A stretch of DNA of 7,138 nucleotides, from assembly GCA_938018155.1 (NCBI GenBank), contig CALIIG010000189.1:1-7138 (forward strand), written 5' to 3'. Shown piece after piece: positions 1 to 7,029 of the stretch (positions within the stretch are counted from its first letter, which is position 1; the number at the start of each line of letters is the position of its first letter). A model generated the notes under the pieces. That model had not been told where the DNA came from, did no database searches, and saw only the letters and a program-made list of their open reading frames with translations. The translations under genes were made by a program, and so were the position numbers. This stretch comes from an uncultured Prevotella sp. Its GTDB lineage: Bacteria; Bacteroidota; Bacteroidia; Bacteroidales; Bacteroidaceae.

Positions 1-138
1 CCGGCAACGCTGCTGACGGCCGTCGAACGATGAGCCTTAGCCCATAATACAATCGCAAATCCGCCAAAATGCCACAAACATTTCGGGCTGTTACATTCTA
101 CATTATATCAGAAACCGTACAGCATGGGCTGACATGTA
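1..138. other. Left-edge segment without a complete gene
   Basis: Downstream of the helicase stop I see no strong hairpin with a U-tract. CAGC/GCTG around 121-132 gives only a 4-bp stem. The first 28 bases are clearly more GC-rich than the rest and contain the perfect palindrome GACGGCCGTC (15-24). Two short plus-strand frames run in from the edge and stop at 31-33 (ending PATLLTAVER) and 45-47, so the tail of a convergent gene is possible but cannot be supported from this much sequence. Confidence 0.3.
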
Positions 139-1503
139 CTATCTTATTTCTTCAATAATTGTTTTATGTCCTTTGATTTTCTGGTTATTGGCCTGCCTGA
201 TTACTTGCCTTGCCTTATCGCGGACAACGGCAACATACGTGTAATAGTCGCGAACATCAATGCGTCCAATATCCGGCGAACTGATGCCTCCCGCCTTACA
301 TAAAAAGCCTACCACATCGCCTTTAGATATTTTATCTTTCTTGCCTTTGCCGATATAAAGAGTGGTCATTTTCGGTAAGGGCACGTTATTATTACCTGCT
401 TCAGGAATAATAAAATGGGCAACTTCAGCATTTACATATTCAGGAATATGCTCACTATCGTTTAATATAAAGAAAGTTCTGCCGTCTTTATCCCACCGTG
501 CCGACCGTCCTACGCGATGAACATAGGCTTCTGGCGTTTCGGGCAGGTGATAATGTATTACGTTTTGTATATCAGGGATGTCCAATCCACGACTTCCAAG
601 GTCGGTACTTATCATGACAGGTGCCGACCCATTCGAAAATTTGAAGAGTTGATCCTCACGCTGACGCTGATCAAGCCCGCCATGGAATACACTCAACACA
701 AAGCCCTTTTCGCGCAGAAAAGCGGCTGTGCGTTCTACACTTTCACGATAATTGAGGAAGACAATGGTGCTTTCGTCCCCCAATGTCTTTAGCAAACGTT
801 CCAACGTTTCGAGTTTATCCTTCGTAGGACTAAGCACTGAAAACACCTTAATTCGATTGGAAACAGCATCGTTTTCAGCCCTAAAATCAATACGTTTAAA
901 GTTTTTATATGACAGCTCATGAGGCATTTCGCGATCCTTATACACCCATTTCTCCTCACCGTTATTCGCATTGTTCTCAGAATCGGTAGCCGAAAGGAAT
1001 ATGCGTCGTGCCCTGTGGGGGAGCCTTTGCATCAACGAAGCCATCTCGTTTTGGAAACCCATTTCAAGACATTTGTCAAATTCGTCGATGACAATAAACC
1101 GTATTTTGTCGGTCCCGATATTGCCTTTGTCAATGTGATCAATCAGTCGGCCGGGCGTTCCAAACATGATTTGCGGGCGAATTTGACGCAAAAGGCGGTG
1201 CTCGTCCATCGTTGGCCGGCCACCATAACAGGCACAAGCACGAAGCCCCGTTCCCATATTCTTCAGCACCGTAGCCGATTGGAGGGCCAGTTCGCGCCCG
1301 GGAACAACAACAATGGCTTGCAGATTATCGTTGGTTTCTTCAATTTTTTGCGCAACAGGTATTAGGTAAGCTAACGTCTTTCCAGTGCCTGTCGGACTTA
1401 ATACAACTAAATTTTCGTCGCCTTCAGAAAAGTTTTCATATACCGCCGTTTGCATTTCGTTAGGCGTTATGCCTAACCTGGCAGTGAGTTCGTTTAAGTT
1501 CAT
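139..1503 (-). CDS. DEAD-box-family ATP-dependent RNA helicase with DbpA-like RNA-binding C-terminus
   Basis: A 454-aa cytoplasmic superfamily 2 RNA helicase. Visible motifs in order: a shortened Q motif (GITPNEMQ, 11-18), motif I SPTGTGKT (36-43, Walker A Lys42), Ia PGRELALQ (68-75), Ib TPGR (116-119), II DEFD (140-143), III SAT (171-173), V STDLGSRGLDIP (299-310) and VI HRVGRSAR (329-336). Residues about 378-454 (TLYIGKGKKDKISKGDVVGF, then DIGRIDVRDYYTYVAV) resemble the RRM-like RNA-binding domain of DbpA/CsdA helicases. In DbpA this domain recognises hairpin 92 of 23S rRNA. A ribosome-assembly or RNA-remodelling role is therefore inferred, but the symbol dbpA is not assigned because motif II is DEFD rather than DEAD and the true substrate is unknown. 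The N-terminus is short. The ATG at 1503 overlaps the TGA of the upstream TPR gene and has no Shine-Dalgarno, so coupled translation is likely. The stop is TAG. Confidence 0.94.
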   Translation of the reverse strand: MNLNELTARLGITPNEMQTAVYENFSEGDENLVVLSPTGTGKTLAYLIPVAQKIEETNDNLQAIVVVPGRELALQSATVLKNMGTGLRACACYGGRPTMDEHRLLRQIRPQIMFGTPGRLIDHIDKGNIGTDKIRFIVIDEFDKCLEMGFQNEMASLMQRLPHRARRIFLSATDSENNANNGEEKWVYKDREMPHELSYKNFKRIDFRAENDAVSNRIKVFSVLSPTKDKLETLERLLKTLGDESTIVFLNYRESVERTAAFLREKGFVLSVFHGGLDQRQREDQLFKFSNGSAPVMISTDLGSRGLDIPDIQNVIHYHLPETPEAYVHRVGRSARWDKDGRTFFILNDSEHIPEYVNAEVAHFIIPEAGNNNVPLPKMTTLYIGKGKKDKISKGDVVGFLCKAGGISSPDIGRIDVRDYYTYVAVVRDKARQVIRQANNQKIKGHKTIIEEIR

Positions 1504-2702
1504 TGTTTCAATAATTTGTCAATCTCGTCAAATTGCCTGCCCATATTCAGGTTCAAATAAATGGTATACAACGGCAATGCCCATTTATCCTGCCGGTCGG
1601 GACAAAATTTCCGGTATTTCTCTAAATAAGGAAGGGCCTGACGATAGAATTTAATGAAGTCGCGACGCTGATGTGAACTGGTTGTGGGCGTTTTGTCAAG
1701 GTCAACACCCTGGTTAAATAAGGCAAGCCCTGCATTGAGATTTGCTTCCGTTAAACTGTCGTTACGCTGTAACAACGATTTGCTTATTTGATAACTTTCC
1801 TTATATTGGCCTAAGTTTAAAAGTACAGAACTTTTGGCCAATAAGAACCTTTCGTTCAAACTATCCTTTTTTAAAGCATCGTTCGTAAGCGCAAGAGCCT
1901 CGCCCCATTGTTGCTTTTTCGAGTAATAATCAATTAAGTGAGGATAGAAGAAAGCAGAATGAGGATAACGTGAAAAGCCCTCTTTCAGGGTTTCAAGCAT
2001 ACGTACTGAATCGCCCTCAAGCCTGTAAGTAGCTGCCAGATATTGCAGCATCATCTCGTAATGAGCCGTATCTTTCAGTGCCAAATAAGTGTGATGCAGG
2101 GTCTTTTTCGTATCTTTCAGCTTATAAGCACAATATACTGACCAATAGGCTGCTTCGGGAAGTCGCTTGTCTTTTTCTGTATAGCGGTATGTTGCAAAGA
2201 GTGGTTGATGAGCGGTTTCAATATATTGATTGAAAAGTTGATATGCCGAGGCGTAGTTTTGCTTGCGTATAAAGAACAGACCGCCATTGTACAAGTTGGG
2301 ACGTAAGCTGTTAAGCATGGCACTATTATCCTTGCGATACTTCGGGTTTACTTTGCCATTTTTATCGGGTAAGGCATCAATGCTGTCGTAAGAAGCCATA
2401 ACAGTAAACATCCTGGAAGCAATATTGAACAGCGATGTTGTATCATATTTCTGCTTCAAATAGAGCTTTTCGTTGCCCGATGCGTATTGTTTGCGAAGCG
2501 ATTCAAAGAGTATACCCCATATTTTTTCATTCGTACGGTTGGCCGAATCTTTCAGCAAGGTCATCATTGACAGCTCTGCTTTATCAAGATTATTGCCTGC
2601 CTTTACCCAGCTTCGTGCCATATTTATCTCTTTTTTCTGGGCCATTACCGGCATCATTGTAAGCAAAAGCAGGAGTGTATAAATAATTTTCAGGACCTTC
2701 AT
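1500..2702 (-). CDS. Secreted tetratricopeptide-repeat protein (TPR protein 2)
   Basis: A 400-aa protein of unknown specific function, probably a diverged paralogue of the upstream TPR protein. I chose the ATG at 2702. The frame is open two codons further to a TTG at 2708 (giving MKMKVL), but ATG is the better start and gives a compact signal peptide: MKVLK, a Leu-rich core, and cleavage after VMA at residue 21. There is no lipobox Cys, so soluble export is inferred. TPR-like helical pairs run from about 185 to 325, for example SAFFYPHLIDYYSKKQQWGE and the ALALTNDALKKDSLNE segment. GKVNPKY (116-122) and a C-terminal signature LEK...CPDR...WALPLY (360-379) match TPR protein 1. The stop TGA (1500-1502) overlaps the helicase ATG (1501-1503) as ATGA, which implies co-transcription and translational coupling. 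A likely promoter box lies about 80 bases upstream. Confidence 0.88.
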   Translation of the reverse strand: MKVLKIIYTLLLLLTMMPVMAQKKEINMARSWVKAGNNLDKAELSMMTLLKDSANRTNEKIWGILFESLRKQYASGNEKLYLKQKYDTTSLFNIASRMFTVMASYDSIDALPDKNGKVNPKYRKDNSAMLNSLRPNLYNGGLFFIRKQNYASAYQLFNQYIETAHQPLFATYRYTEKDKRLPEAAYWSVYCAYKLKDTKKTLHHTYLALKDTAHYEMMLQYLAATYRLEGDSVRMLETLKEGFSRYPHSAFFYPHLIDYYSKKQQWGEALALTNDALKKDSLNERFLLAKSSVLLNLGQYKESYQISKSLLQRNDSLTEANLNAGLALFNQGVDLDKTPTTSSHQRRDFIKFYRQALPYLEKYRKFCPDRQDKWALPLYTIYLNLNMGRQFDEIDKLLKQ

Positions 2703-2745
2703 CTTCAATCAATTTCTAAGTTTTGCATCAGCCAATACGGGCCTT

Positions 2746-2796
2746 AATAGCGTGCGAAGGTAGTATAAATATGCGTAACAGGCAAAAATAGCGTGC
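2746..2796. repeat. 10-base direct repeat around the predicted TPR2 transcription start
   Basis: AATAGCGTGC occurs exactly at 2746-2755 and 2787-2796, 41 bases apart. The upstream copy (minus-strand sense) overlaps the candidate -7 box, and the other lies in the predicted leader. A further minus-strand CGTGC next to the TATATATA tract can pair with the GCACG of the upstream copy. The placement suggests a regulator-binding pair, which is inference. The exact 10-base identity is what is seen. Confidence 0.45.
2783..2790 (-). promoter_or_regulatory. Candidate -7 box for the TPR2-helicase unit
   Basis: The minus strand reads TATTTTTG, a perfect match to the Bacteroidetes -7 consensus TAnnTTTG. 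It sits just downstream of the long hairpin and about 80 bases before the TPR protein 2 ATG, predicting a leader of about 75 nt. No TTTG is present at the expected -33 position (the bases there are part of AACGTGC), so this is a half-match in AT-rich DNA. Confidence 0.35.
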
Positions 2797-2823
2797 AAAA
2801 TATATATAAAGCACGTTGAAACA

Positions 2824-2871
2824 GTAACCCCACTCCATTTTCTTCTATTGAAAAAAACGAAGTGGGGGTAC
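2824..2871 (-). terminator. Long hairpin after TPR protein 1, candidate terminator
   Basis: In the minus-strand RNA, bases 2867-2850 pair with 2828-2845 as an uninterrupted 18-bp stem closed by the loop AAUA. Fifteen pairs are Watson-Crick and three are G-U. After one C/U mismatch, three more pairs (2869-2871 with 2826-2824) extend it. The three G-U pairs become A-C mismatches on the plus strand, so the fold favours minus-strand RNA, the direction of the genes. The outer arm is CCCCACT/AGTGGGG. The tail that follows (TGTTTCAACG) is a poor U-tract, so simple intrinsic termination is uncertain. It could instead be an RNA-processing or stabilising hairpin protecting the TPR1 mRNA 3' end. Confidence 0.5.
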
Positions 2872-2905
2872 AAAAAATATTCTAACAACTTCTGCGGAAC
2901 AGCTC

Positions 2906-2972
2906 GTTGTCTATGCCAAACGAAACAATTATCGTTTAGCTATAAAACTGTTGTCTGCTGCAAACGAAACAA
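2906..2972. repeat. Pair of 23-base direct repeats with 44-base period
   Basis: Copy one (2906-2928) and copy two (2950-2972) share GTTGTCT, then four differing bases, then CAAACGAAACAA, giving 19 of 23 identical positions. Each copy has TTGT near one end and ACAA at the other, a loose dyad like a protein-binding site. Copy one also takes part in a stem: minus-strand GCTAAACGA (2940-2932) pairs with TCGTTTGGC (2923-2915), nine pairs with one G-U around an 8-base loop. The repeats lie 40-100 bases after the stop of TPR protein 1. They could be operator sites, part of an untranslated-RNA structure, or remnants of an element. Confidence 0.6.
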
Positions 2973-3009
2973 CAATCAATTAACCGTTCAGTTGCCGTTT
3001 CCCAAATAT

Positions 3010-4248
3010 TTAATTGCCTTTTACAAGGTTCTCCAGCTCTTTGGTGCGGGCATCATTGCCACCATACACAACGTAATAGCTCTGATAGAGAGGATATGCC
3101 CAGTTACTCTTCTCGCGATTCGGGTCAAGTTGCTTGGCTTTCTCCAGGAAACCGAGCGACTCTTTAAACAGTTGCTTCTGCTGTTCAGGGTTACCATTGG
3201 CCTGCGCTGCTTTGGAATTGATGGCAAATCCCAGGTAAGTGAGCACAACAGAATTGTCTGGTTGAATTTCGGATGCGTGCTTAAAGGCATCAATACACTC
3301 GTCCCAGTTCGGGTCTTTAGCCGTTGTATTGGCGTTGAGTATTGACTGACCTTTCATAGCCCACGCTGTAAAGTTCTTGGGATCCCTGGCTATTTTGGCA
3401 TCAATAACGTCCTTAAGCTGGCTTCCCATGCCCAGTCCGCTATAAATACTACACAGTATACTGAATACCGATTCGTTGTTTTGGTCCTTGTCATACTCTG
3501 CCTTCATCTTCTTGGCAAAGGCCAATGAGTCGGCGTGTGTTTTGAGATTACGCTCCGCCATGGCGTATTTGAAGGTTTCTGCCTGCTTGCGCATAGCAGT
3601 GTCCTGCATGGCAATGTCGGCATATTTTTCAGCTTTTGCATAGTCTTGGGCCTGATTTGCATAGAGCGCAGAATAATAAGCAACCTGCCCTAAGAACTGT
3701 TTCTCCGAATCTTTACCCTTTGCAAACGCCGGATTATCATCAGTATCGAGGAAAGTTCCCCAATATTTCAGCACGTTATTCTGGTCATTGCGCTGAGCAT
3801 AATAGTTGCCTGCGGTTACCAATTGCATACGTGCGTTGGTAAGTAAAGGTGTAAGACCGTCGGTATATTTGGGCTTAACCTTGCCCTTTTCATTTGGCTC
3901 GGCATCGTATTTCATACATTCAAGTCCGTTAACCGTAGCGTCATAAGCTGCCTGATAGAAGCCTAACGTGTCGTAAGGAGTCTCTTTTTGTTTTGTAAGC
4001 TGGGCCTGAACGTTATTGGTTTGAACAAGATTCTCCTTGTCAAACTTATCCAATGCGAGTTTGGTAACATGGTTATAAGCCTTTGCTTTCTCTGCACTGT
4101 TTGCCAATTGACCTAAGTTTTGCTTCAAAACCTGAACGGCATCGGCATAAGTTTTAGCACTCATAATGGCCTTTAAAGGCTCACTATCGCCTGCGAATAC
4201 TGCTGAAGTGCCAAGCAATAACGCAGCTGCAATCATTAGTTTTTTCAT
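3010..4248 (-). CDS. Secreted tetratricopeptide-repeat protein (TPR protein 1)
   Basis: A 412-aa protein of unknown specific function. Residues 1-19 form a typical signal peptide: positive MKK, hydrophobic core, VFA cleavage motif before Gly20. No lipobox Cys is present, so a soluble periplasmic or otherwise exported protein is inferred. The rest is almost entirely alpha-helical and Ala/Lys-rich. TPR-like helix pairs are visible at about 190-215, 293-330 (ending in HASEIQPDN) and 334-377 (ending LEKAKQLDPN). TPRs are protein-protein interaction scaffolds, so no enzymatic role is suggested. It shares GKVKPKY (122-128) and WAYPLY (383-388) with the next gene, pointing to paralogy. It starts 71 bases after gyrA stops, on the same strand, and no convincing promoter lies between, so read-through from gyrA is plausible. 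The ATG at 4248 is supported by the signal peptide and a weak GGAAC upstream. The stop is TAA. Confidence 0.9.
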   Translation of the reverse strand: MKKLMIAAALLLGTSAVFAGDSEPLKAIMSAKTYADAVQVLKQNLGQLANSAEKAKAYNHVTKLALDKFDKENLVQTNNVQAQLTKQKETPYDTLGFYQAAYDATVNGLECMKYDAEPNEKGKVKPKYTDGLTPLLTNARMQLVTAGNYYAQRNDQNNVLKYWGTFLDTDDNPAFAKGKDSEKQFLGQVAYYSALYANQAQDYAKAEKYADIAMQDTAMRKQAETFKYAMAERNLKTHADSLAFAKKMKAEYDKDQNNESVFSILCSIYSGLGMGSQLKDVIDAKIARDPKNFTAWAMKGQSILNANTTAKDPNWDECIDAFKHASEIQPDNSVVLTYLGFAINSKAAQANGNPEQQKQLFKESLGFLEKAKQLDPNREKSNWAYPLYQSYYVVYGGNDARTKELENLVKGN

Positions 4249-4259
4249 AAATTATGTTC

Positions 4260-4308
4260 CGTTTAAAATTTATTGTTCTGTATTTTTTGTCATAGAAGAC
4301 GTTTAAAA
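4260..4308. repeat. 9-base direct repeat in the gyrA-TPR1 gap
   Basis: CGTTTAAAA occurs at 4260-4268 and again at 4300-4308, 40 bases apart, inside the 71-base gap between gyrA and TPR protein 1. The core GTTTAAA is nearly self-complementary. It may be a pair of regulator sites, but a nine-base AT-rich match in such a gap could arise by chance. I found no matching -33/-7 promoter pair here. Confidence 0.4.
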
Positions 4309-4319
4309 CTCATAAAAAG

Positions 4320-6944
4320 TTACTCCGTCGGTTCTGTATTCCCGTCAGCAGATGCTTCTACTTCATCTGTTATTTTGGAATCATCGTCCGACTTATTAAA
4401 CTTTTTGCTGGTCTCATCCAATTGCTGACGGCTCTCTTCTTCGGCAGTAGCTTCAAGCTCCGAGCTCATAACCTTGCATACACTGGCTATTACATCGCTC
4501 TTCTTTGCAAGGTTAATCAATCGGACACCTTGCGTAGCGCGCCCCATTACACGTACATCTGACACTGCCAAACGGATGACAATGCCACTCTTGTTAATAA
4601 TCATCAAGTCGTTTTCATCCGTTACATTCTTCAACGATACCAAACGACCGGTCTTATCCGTAATAGCCATTGTCTTCACTCCCTTACCGCCACGGTTGGT
4701 CTTGCGATAGTCTTCGATGGCCGAACGCTTGCCATAACCGTTCTCGCTAACCACCATAGCCGTTTCGTTTTCGGCGTCGTTCACAACAATCATGCCTACT
4801 ACAGCGTCGTCTCCACCGTCAACTTTCATACCCCTTACGCCTGTAGCCGAACGTCCCATCGTGCGGATGGTCTGCTCATCGAAGCGTACGGCACGACCAT
4901 TGCGGTCGGCAAGAATCAGCTCGTTTTGGCCATTCGTCAAACGAACATCCACTACTTCGTCGCCCTCAACAATGTTAATGGCAATCACTCCGTTCGCACG
5001 GGGACGCGAATATTCCTTTAAGCTCGTTTTCTTTACCGTCCCGTTCTTCGTTGCAAAGACAACAAAGTGGCTCTGAACAAACTCTTCATCCTCGAGTCCG
5101 CGGCCGCGAAGACGCAGGAATGCGTTCACGGCGTCGTCGGGTTCTATATTTAAAAGGTTCTGAATTGCGCGGCCTTTCGACAACTTGTCGCCCTCAGGGA
5201 TGTCGTAACAATGCAGCCAATAGCAGCGTCCCTTTTTGGTAAAGAACAACATTGTCTGGTGCATCGTCGCGGGATATATAAATTCTGTGAAGTCCTTTTC
5301 ACGAGTATGTGCGCCCTTTGACCCTACACCGCCACGGGCTTGCTCACGGAAATCGCTCAACGGTGTGCGCTTAATGTATCCCAAATGGCTCACAGTGATT
5401 ACTACCGGGTCGTTAGGATAGAAGTCTTCGGCGTTGAATTCGTGCTCATCCGGTATAATCCGGGTACGGCGAATATCGCCATAACGCTCCTTAACCTCCT
5501 GCAATTCGTCCTTCATTACCTTTTTACAAAGCTCAGGATTATCGAGTATCGACTGCAGGTAATCGATTTGTTTCATCAGCTCGTCATATTCAGCGTGCAA
5601 CTGATCCATACGCAAATTGGTAAGCTGACTGAGGCGCATGTCGACAATTGCTTTCGACTGCAGCTCGTCAAGATTGAAGCGTTTCTCCAGGTTACGCTGA
5701 GCATCGGCCGGCGTCTGGCTGCCACGGATGATGTGAACAACCTCATCTATGTTATCACAGGCGATGATAAGGCCCTCCAATATGTGCGCACGCTCTTTGG
5801 CTTTCTTCAAATCAAACTGCGTGCGACGGATGGTAACCTCGTGGCGATGCTCAACAAAGTAGTTGATACACTCACTTAAACTCAACAGCTTCGGACGCAG
5901 CAGACTGTGGTCTTGTTTCGATGGGACAAGAGCAATACAGTTTACTGAGAACGAGCTTTGCAAAGCAGTCATCTTAAATAACTTGTTAAGGATAACCTTT
6001 GCATTGGCATCACGCTTCACGTCAACGACGATACGCATACCCTGCCGGCCCGTTTCATCGTTCACATTAGATATGCCTTCCAGCTTGCCTTCCTTTACAA
6101 GTTCGGCAATATATTCAATAAGCTGCTGCTTGTTAACGCCGTAAGGAATCTCGGTAACGACAATCTTATCGCCCTTTTCGCTGCTTTCAATCTCGGCTTT
6201 AGCACGCATAACCACACGCCCGCGACCTGTTTCGTATGCATCTTTAACGCCCTGCAAGCCATAAATATAGGCTCCTGTAGGGAAGTCGGGAGCAGGAATA
6301 TACTGCATTAAGCCTTCTGTCGTAATATCAGGATTGTCAATATATGCACAGCAACCGTCGATAACCTCACCCAGATTGTGCGTAGGGATGTTGGTTGCCA
6401 TACCCACGGCAATACCGTTTCCGCCGTTAACCAGCAGGTTCGGTATCTTTGTGGGCATTACTGCAGGCTCACGAAGCGTGTCGTCGAAGTTGTTAACCAT
6501 GTCGACCGTGTCCTTATCGATGTCGTCCATGATATGTTCTCCCATCTTCGAAAGCCTGCATTCGGTATATCTCATCGCCGCAGGCGAGTCGCCATCTACG
6601 CTACCAAAGTTACCCTGACCGTCGACAAGTTTGTACCTCATGTTCCAGTCCTGCCCCATACGAACCAATGCACCATATACCGAACTGTCGCCATGGGGAT
6701 GGTATTTACCCAATACCTCACCTACAACACGGGCACATTTCTTATAGGGTTTGTCGCTTGTATTTCCCAATCCCAGCATACCGTACAGAATACGGCGATG
6801 TACAGGTTTGAAACCATCTCTTACATCAGGAAGCGCACGGGCAACAATTACCGACATAGAATAGTCGATATAGGAGGTCTTCATCTCCTGCTCGATATTG
6901 ATTTTCATAATACGATCCTGATCAATCGTCTGATTTTCGTCCAT
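4320..6944 (-). CDS. gyrA: DNA gyrase subunit A (GyrA), complete
   Basis: GyrA is the DNA breakage-reunion subunit of the cytoplasmic A2B2 gyrase, which introduces negative supercoils using ATP hydrolysed by GyrB. The 874-aa product has the full architecture. The winged-helix/breakage domain carries catalytic Tyr126 with Arg125 (AAMRYTE; E. coli Y122/R121). The intercalating Ile is I178, in a [12 protein letters not shown] segment. Tower and coiled-coil follow to about residue 510, with [14 protein letters not shown] near 367-379. A beta-pinwheel C-terminal domain covers about 512-826 and ends in an acidic tail (829-874). The quinolone region reads [10 protein letters not shown] (82-91), with Ser87 at the E. 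coli S83 position and Gly91 at the D87 position. The GyrA box is degenerate (QARGGVG, 535-541), but the overall sequence is GyrA rather than ParC. The ATG at 6944 is preferred over Met13 because the conserved QDRI lies upstream of Met13. It is preceded by AAAGAAAG, with no real Shine-Dalgarno. No frameshift is seen. Confidence 0.97.
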   Translation of the reverse strand: MDENQTIDQDRIMKINIEQEMKTSYIDYSMSVIVARALPDVRDGFKPVHRRILYGMLGLGNTSDKPYKKCARVVGEVLGKYHPHGDSSVYGALVRMGQDWNMRYKLVDGQGNFGSVDGDSPAAMRYTECRLSKMGEHIMDDIDKDTVDMVNNFDDTLREPAVMPTKIPNLLVNGGNGIAVGMATNIPTHNLGEVIDGCCAYIDNPDITTEGLMQYIPAPDFPTGAYIYGLQGVKDAYETGRGRVVMRAKAEIESSEKGDKIVVTEIPYGVNKQQLIEYIAELVKEGKLEGISNVNDETGRQGMRIVVDVKRDANAKVILNKLFKMTALQSSFSVNCIALVPSKQDHSLLRPKLLSLSECINYFVEHRHEVTIRRTQFDLKKAKERAHILEGLIIACDNIDEVVHIIRGSQTPADAQRNLEKRFNLDELQSKAIVDMRLSQLTNLRMDQLHAEYDELMKQIDYLQSILDNPELCKKVMKDELQEVKERYGDIRRTRIIPDEHEFNAEDFYPNDPVVITVSHLGYIKRTPLSDFREQARGGVGSKGAHTREKDFTEFIYPATMHQTMLFFTKKGRCYWLHCYDIPEGDKLSKGRAIQNLLNIEPDDAVNAFLRLRGRGLEDEEFVQSHFVVFATKNGTVKKTSLKEYSRPRANGVIAINIVEGDEVVDVRLTNGQNELILADRNGRAVRFDEQTIRTMGRSATGVRGMKVDGGDDAVVGMIVVNDAENETAMVVSENGYGKRSAIEDYRKTNRGGKGVKTMAITDKTGRLVSLKNVTDENDLMIINKSGIVIRLAVSDVRVMGRATQGVRLINLAKKSDVIASVCKVMSSELEATAEEESRQQLDETSKKFNKSDDDSKITDEVEASADGNTEPTE

Positions 6945-7029
6945 CTTTCTTTATGTATGTTTTTATAAAAATTCGATTTAAGGACATTTATTTGCCCTCT
7001 GAGGCCCTGGCCCTTTTATTTTGATGGCG

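Larger units (their letters stand above)
2703..3009. other. 307-base structured intergenic region
   Basis: This gap separates TPR protein 1 from TPR protein 2 and has no credible coding frame. From the TPR1 side it contains the 44-base-period repeat pair, the 18-bp hairpin, a TATATATA tract (about 2801-2808), the TAnnTTTG box and the AATAGCGTGC pair. The order hairpin, then promoter box, then gene fits the end of one transcription unit and the start of another. Confidence 0.6.

Noticed and set aside
15..24. Palindrome GACGGCCGTC as an operator
   Set aside because: A perfect 10-base palindrome, but a single copy at the window edge with no gene context. It may lie inside a coding region cut by the edge.
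919..1365. 148-codon plus-strand open frame opposite the helicase
   Set aside because: It mirrors helicase motifs I to III on the other strand. The helicase reading is certain, so this is a shadow.
2703..2708. TTG start two codons upstream of the TPR protein 2 ATG
   Set aside because: It adds only MK before MKVLK, has no ribosome-binding signal, and ATG is the far commoner start, so the ATG at 2702 was used.
2848..3345. 165-codon plus-strand frame spanning the TPR1-TPR2 gap
   Set aside because: Half lies antisense to TPR protein 1 and half crosses the hairpin and direct repeats. Its composition is not protein-like, with no recognisable domain or start signal.
4249..4319. Own promoter for TPR protein 1
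   Set aside because: The minus strand has TAAATTTT, a partial -7 match, but no TTTG at a suitable distance. Read-through from gyrA is the simpler view.
5340..5879. 179-codon plus-strand open frame opposite the middle of gyrA
   Set aside because: Fully antisense to the conserved tower and coiled-coil coding region. No motif or start signal supports it.
6378..6968. 196-codon plus-strand open frame opposite the 5' end of gyrA
   Set aside because: It lies almost entirely antisense to strongly conserved GyrA coding sequence and has no recognisable domain. It is a shadow frame.
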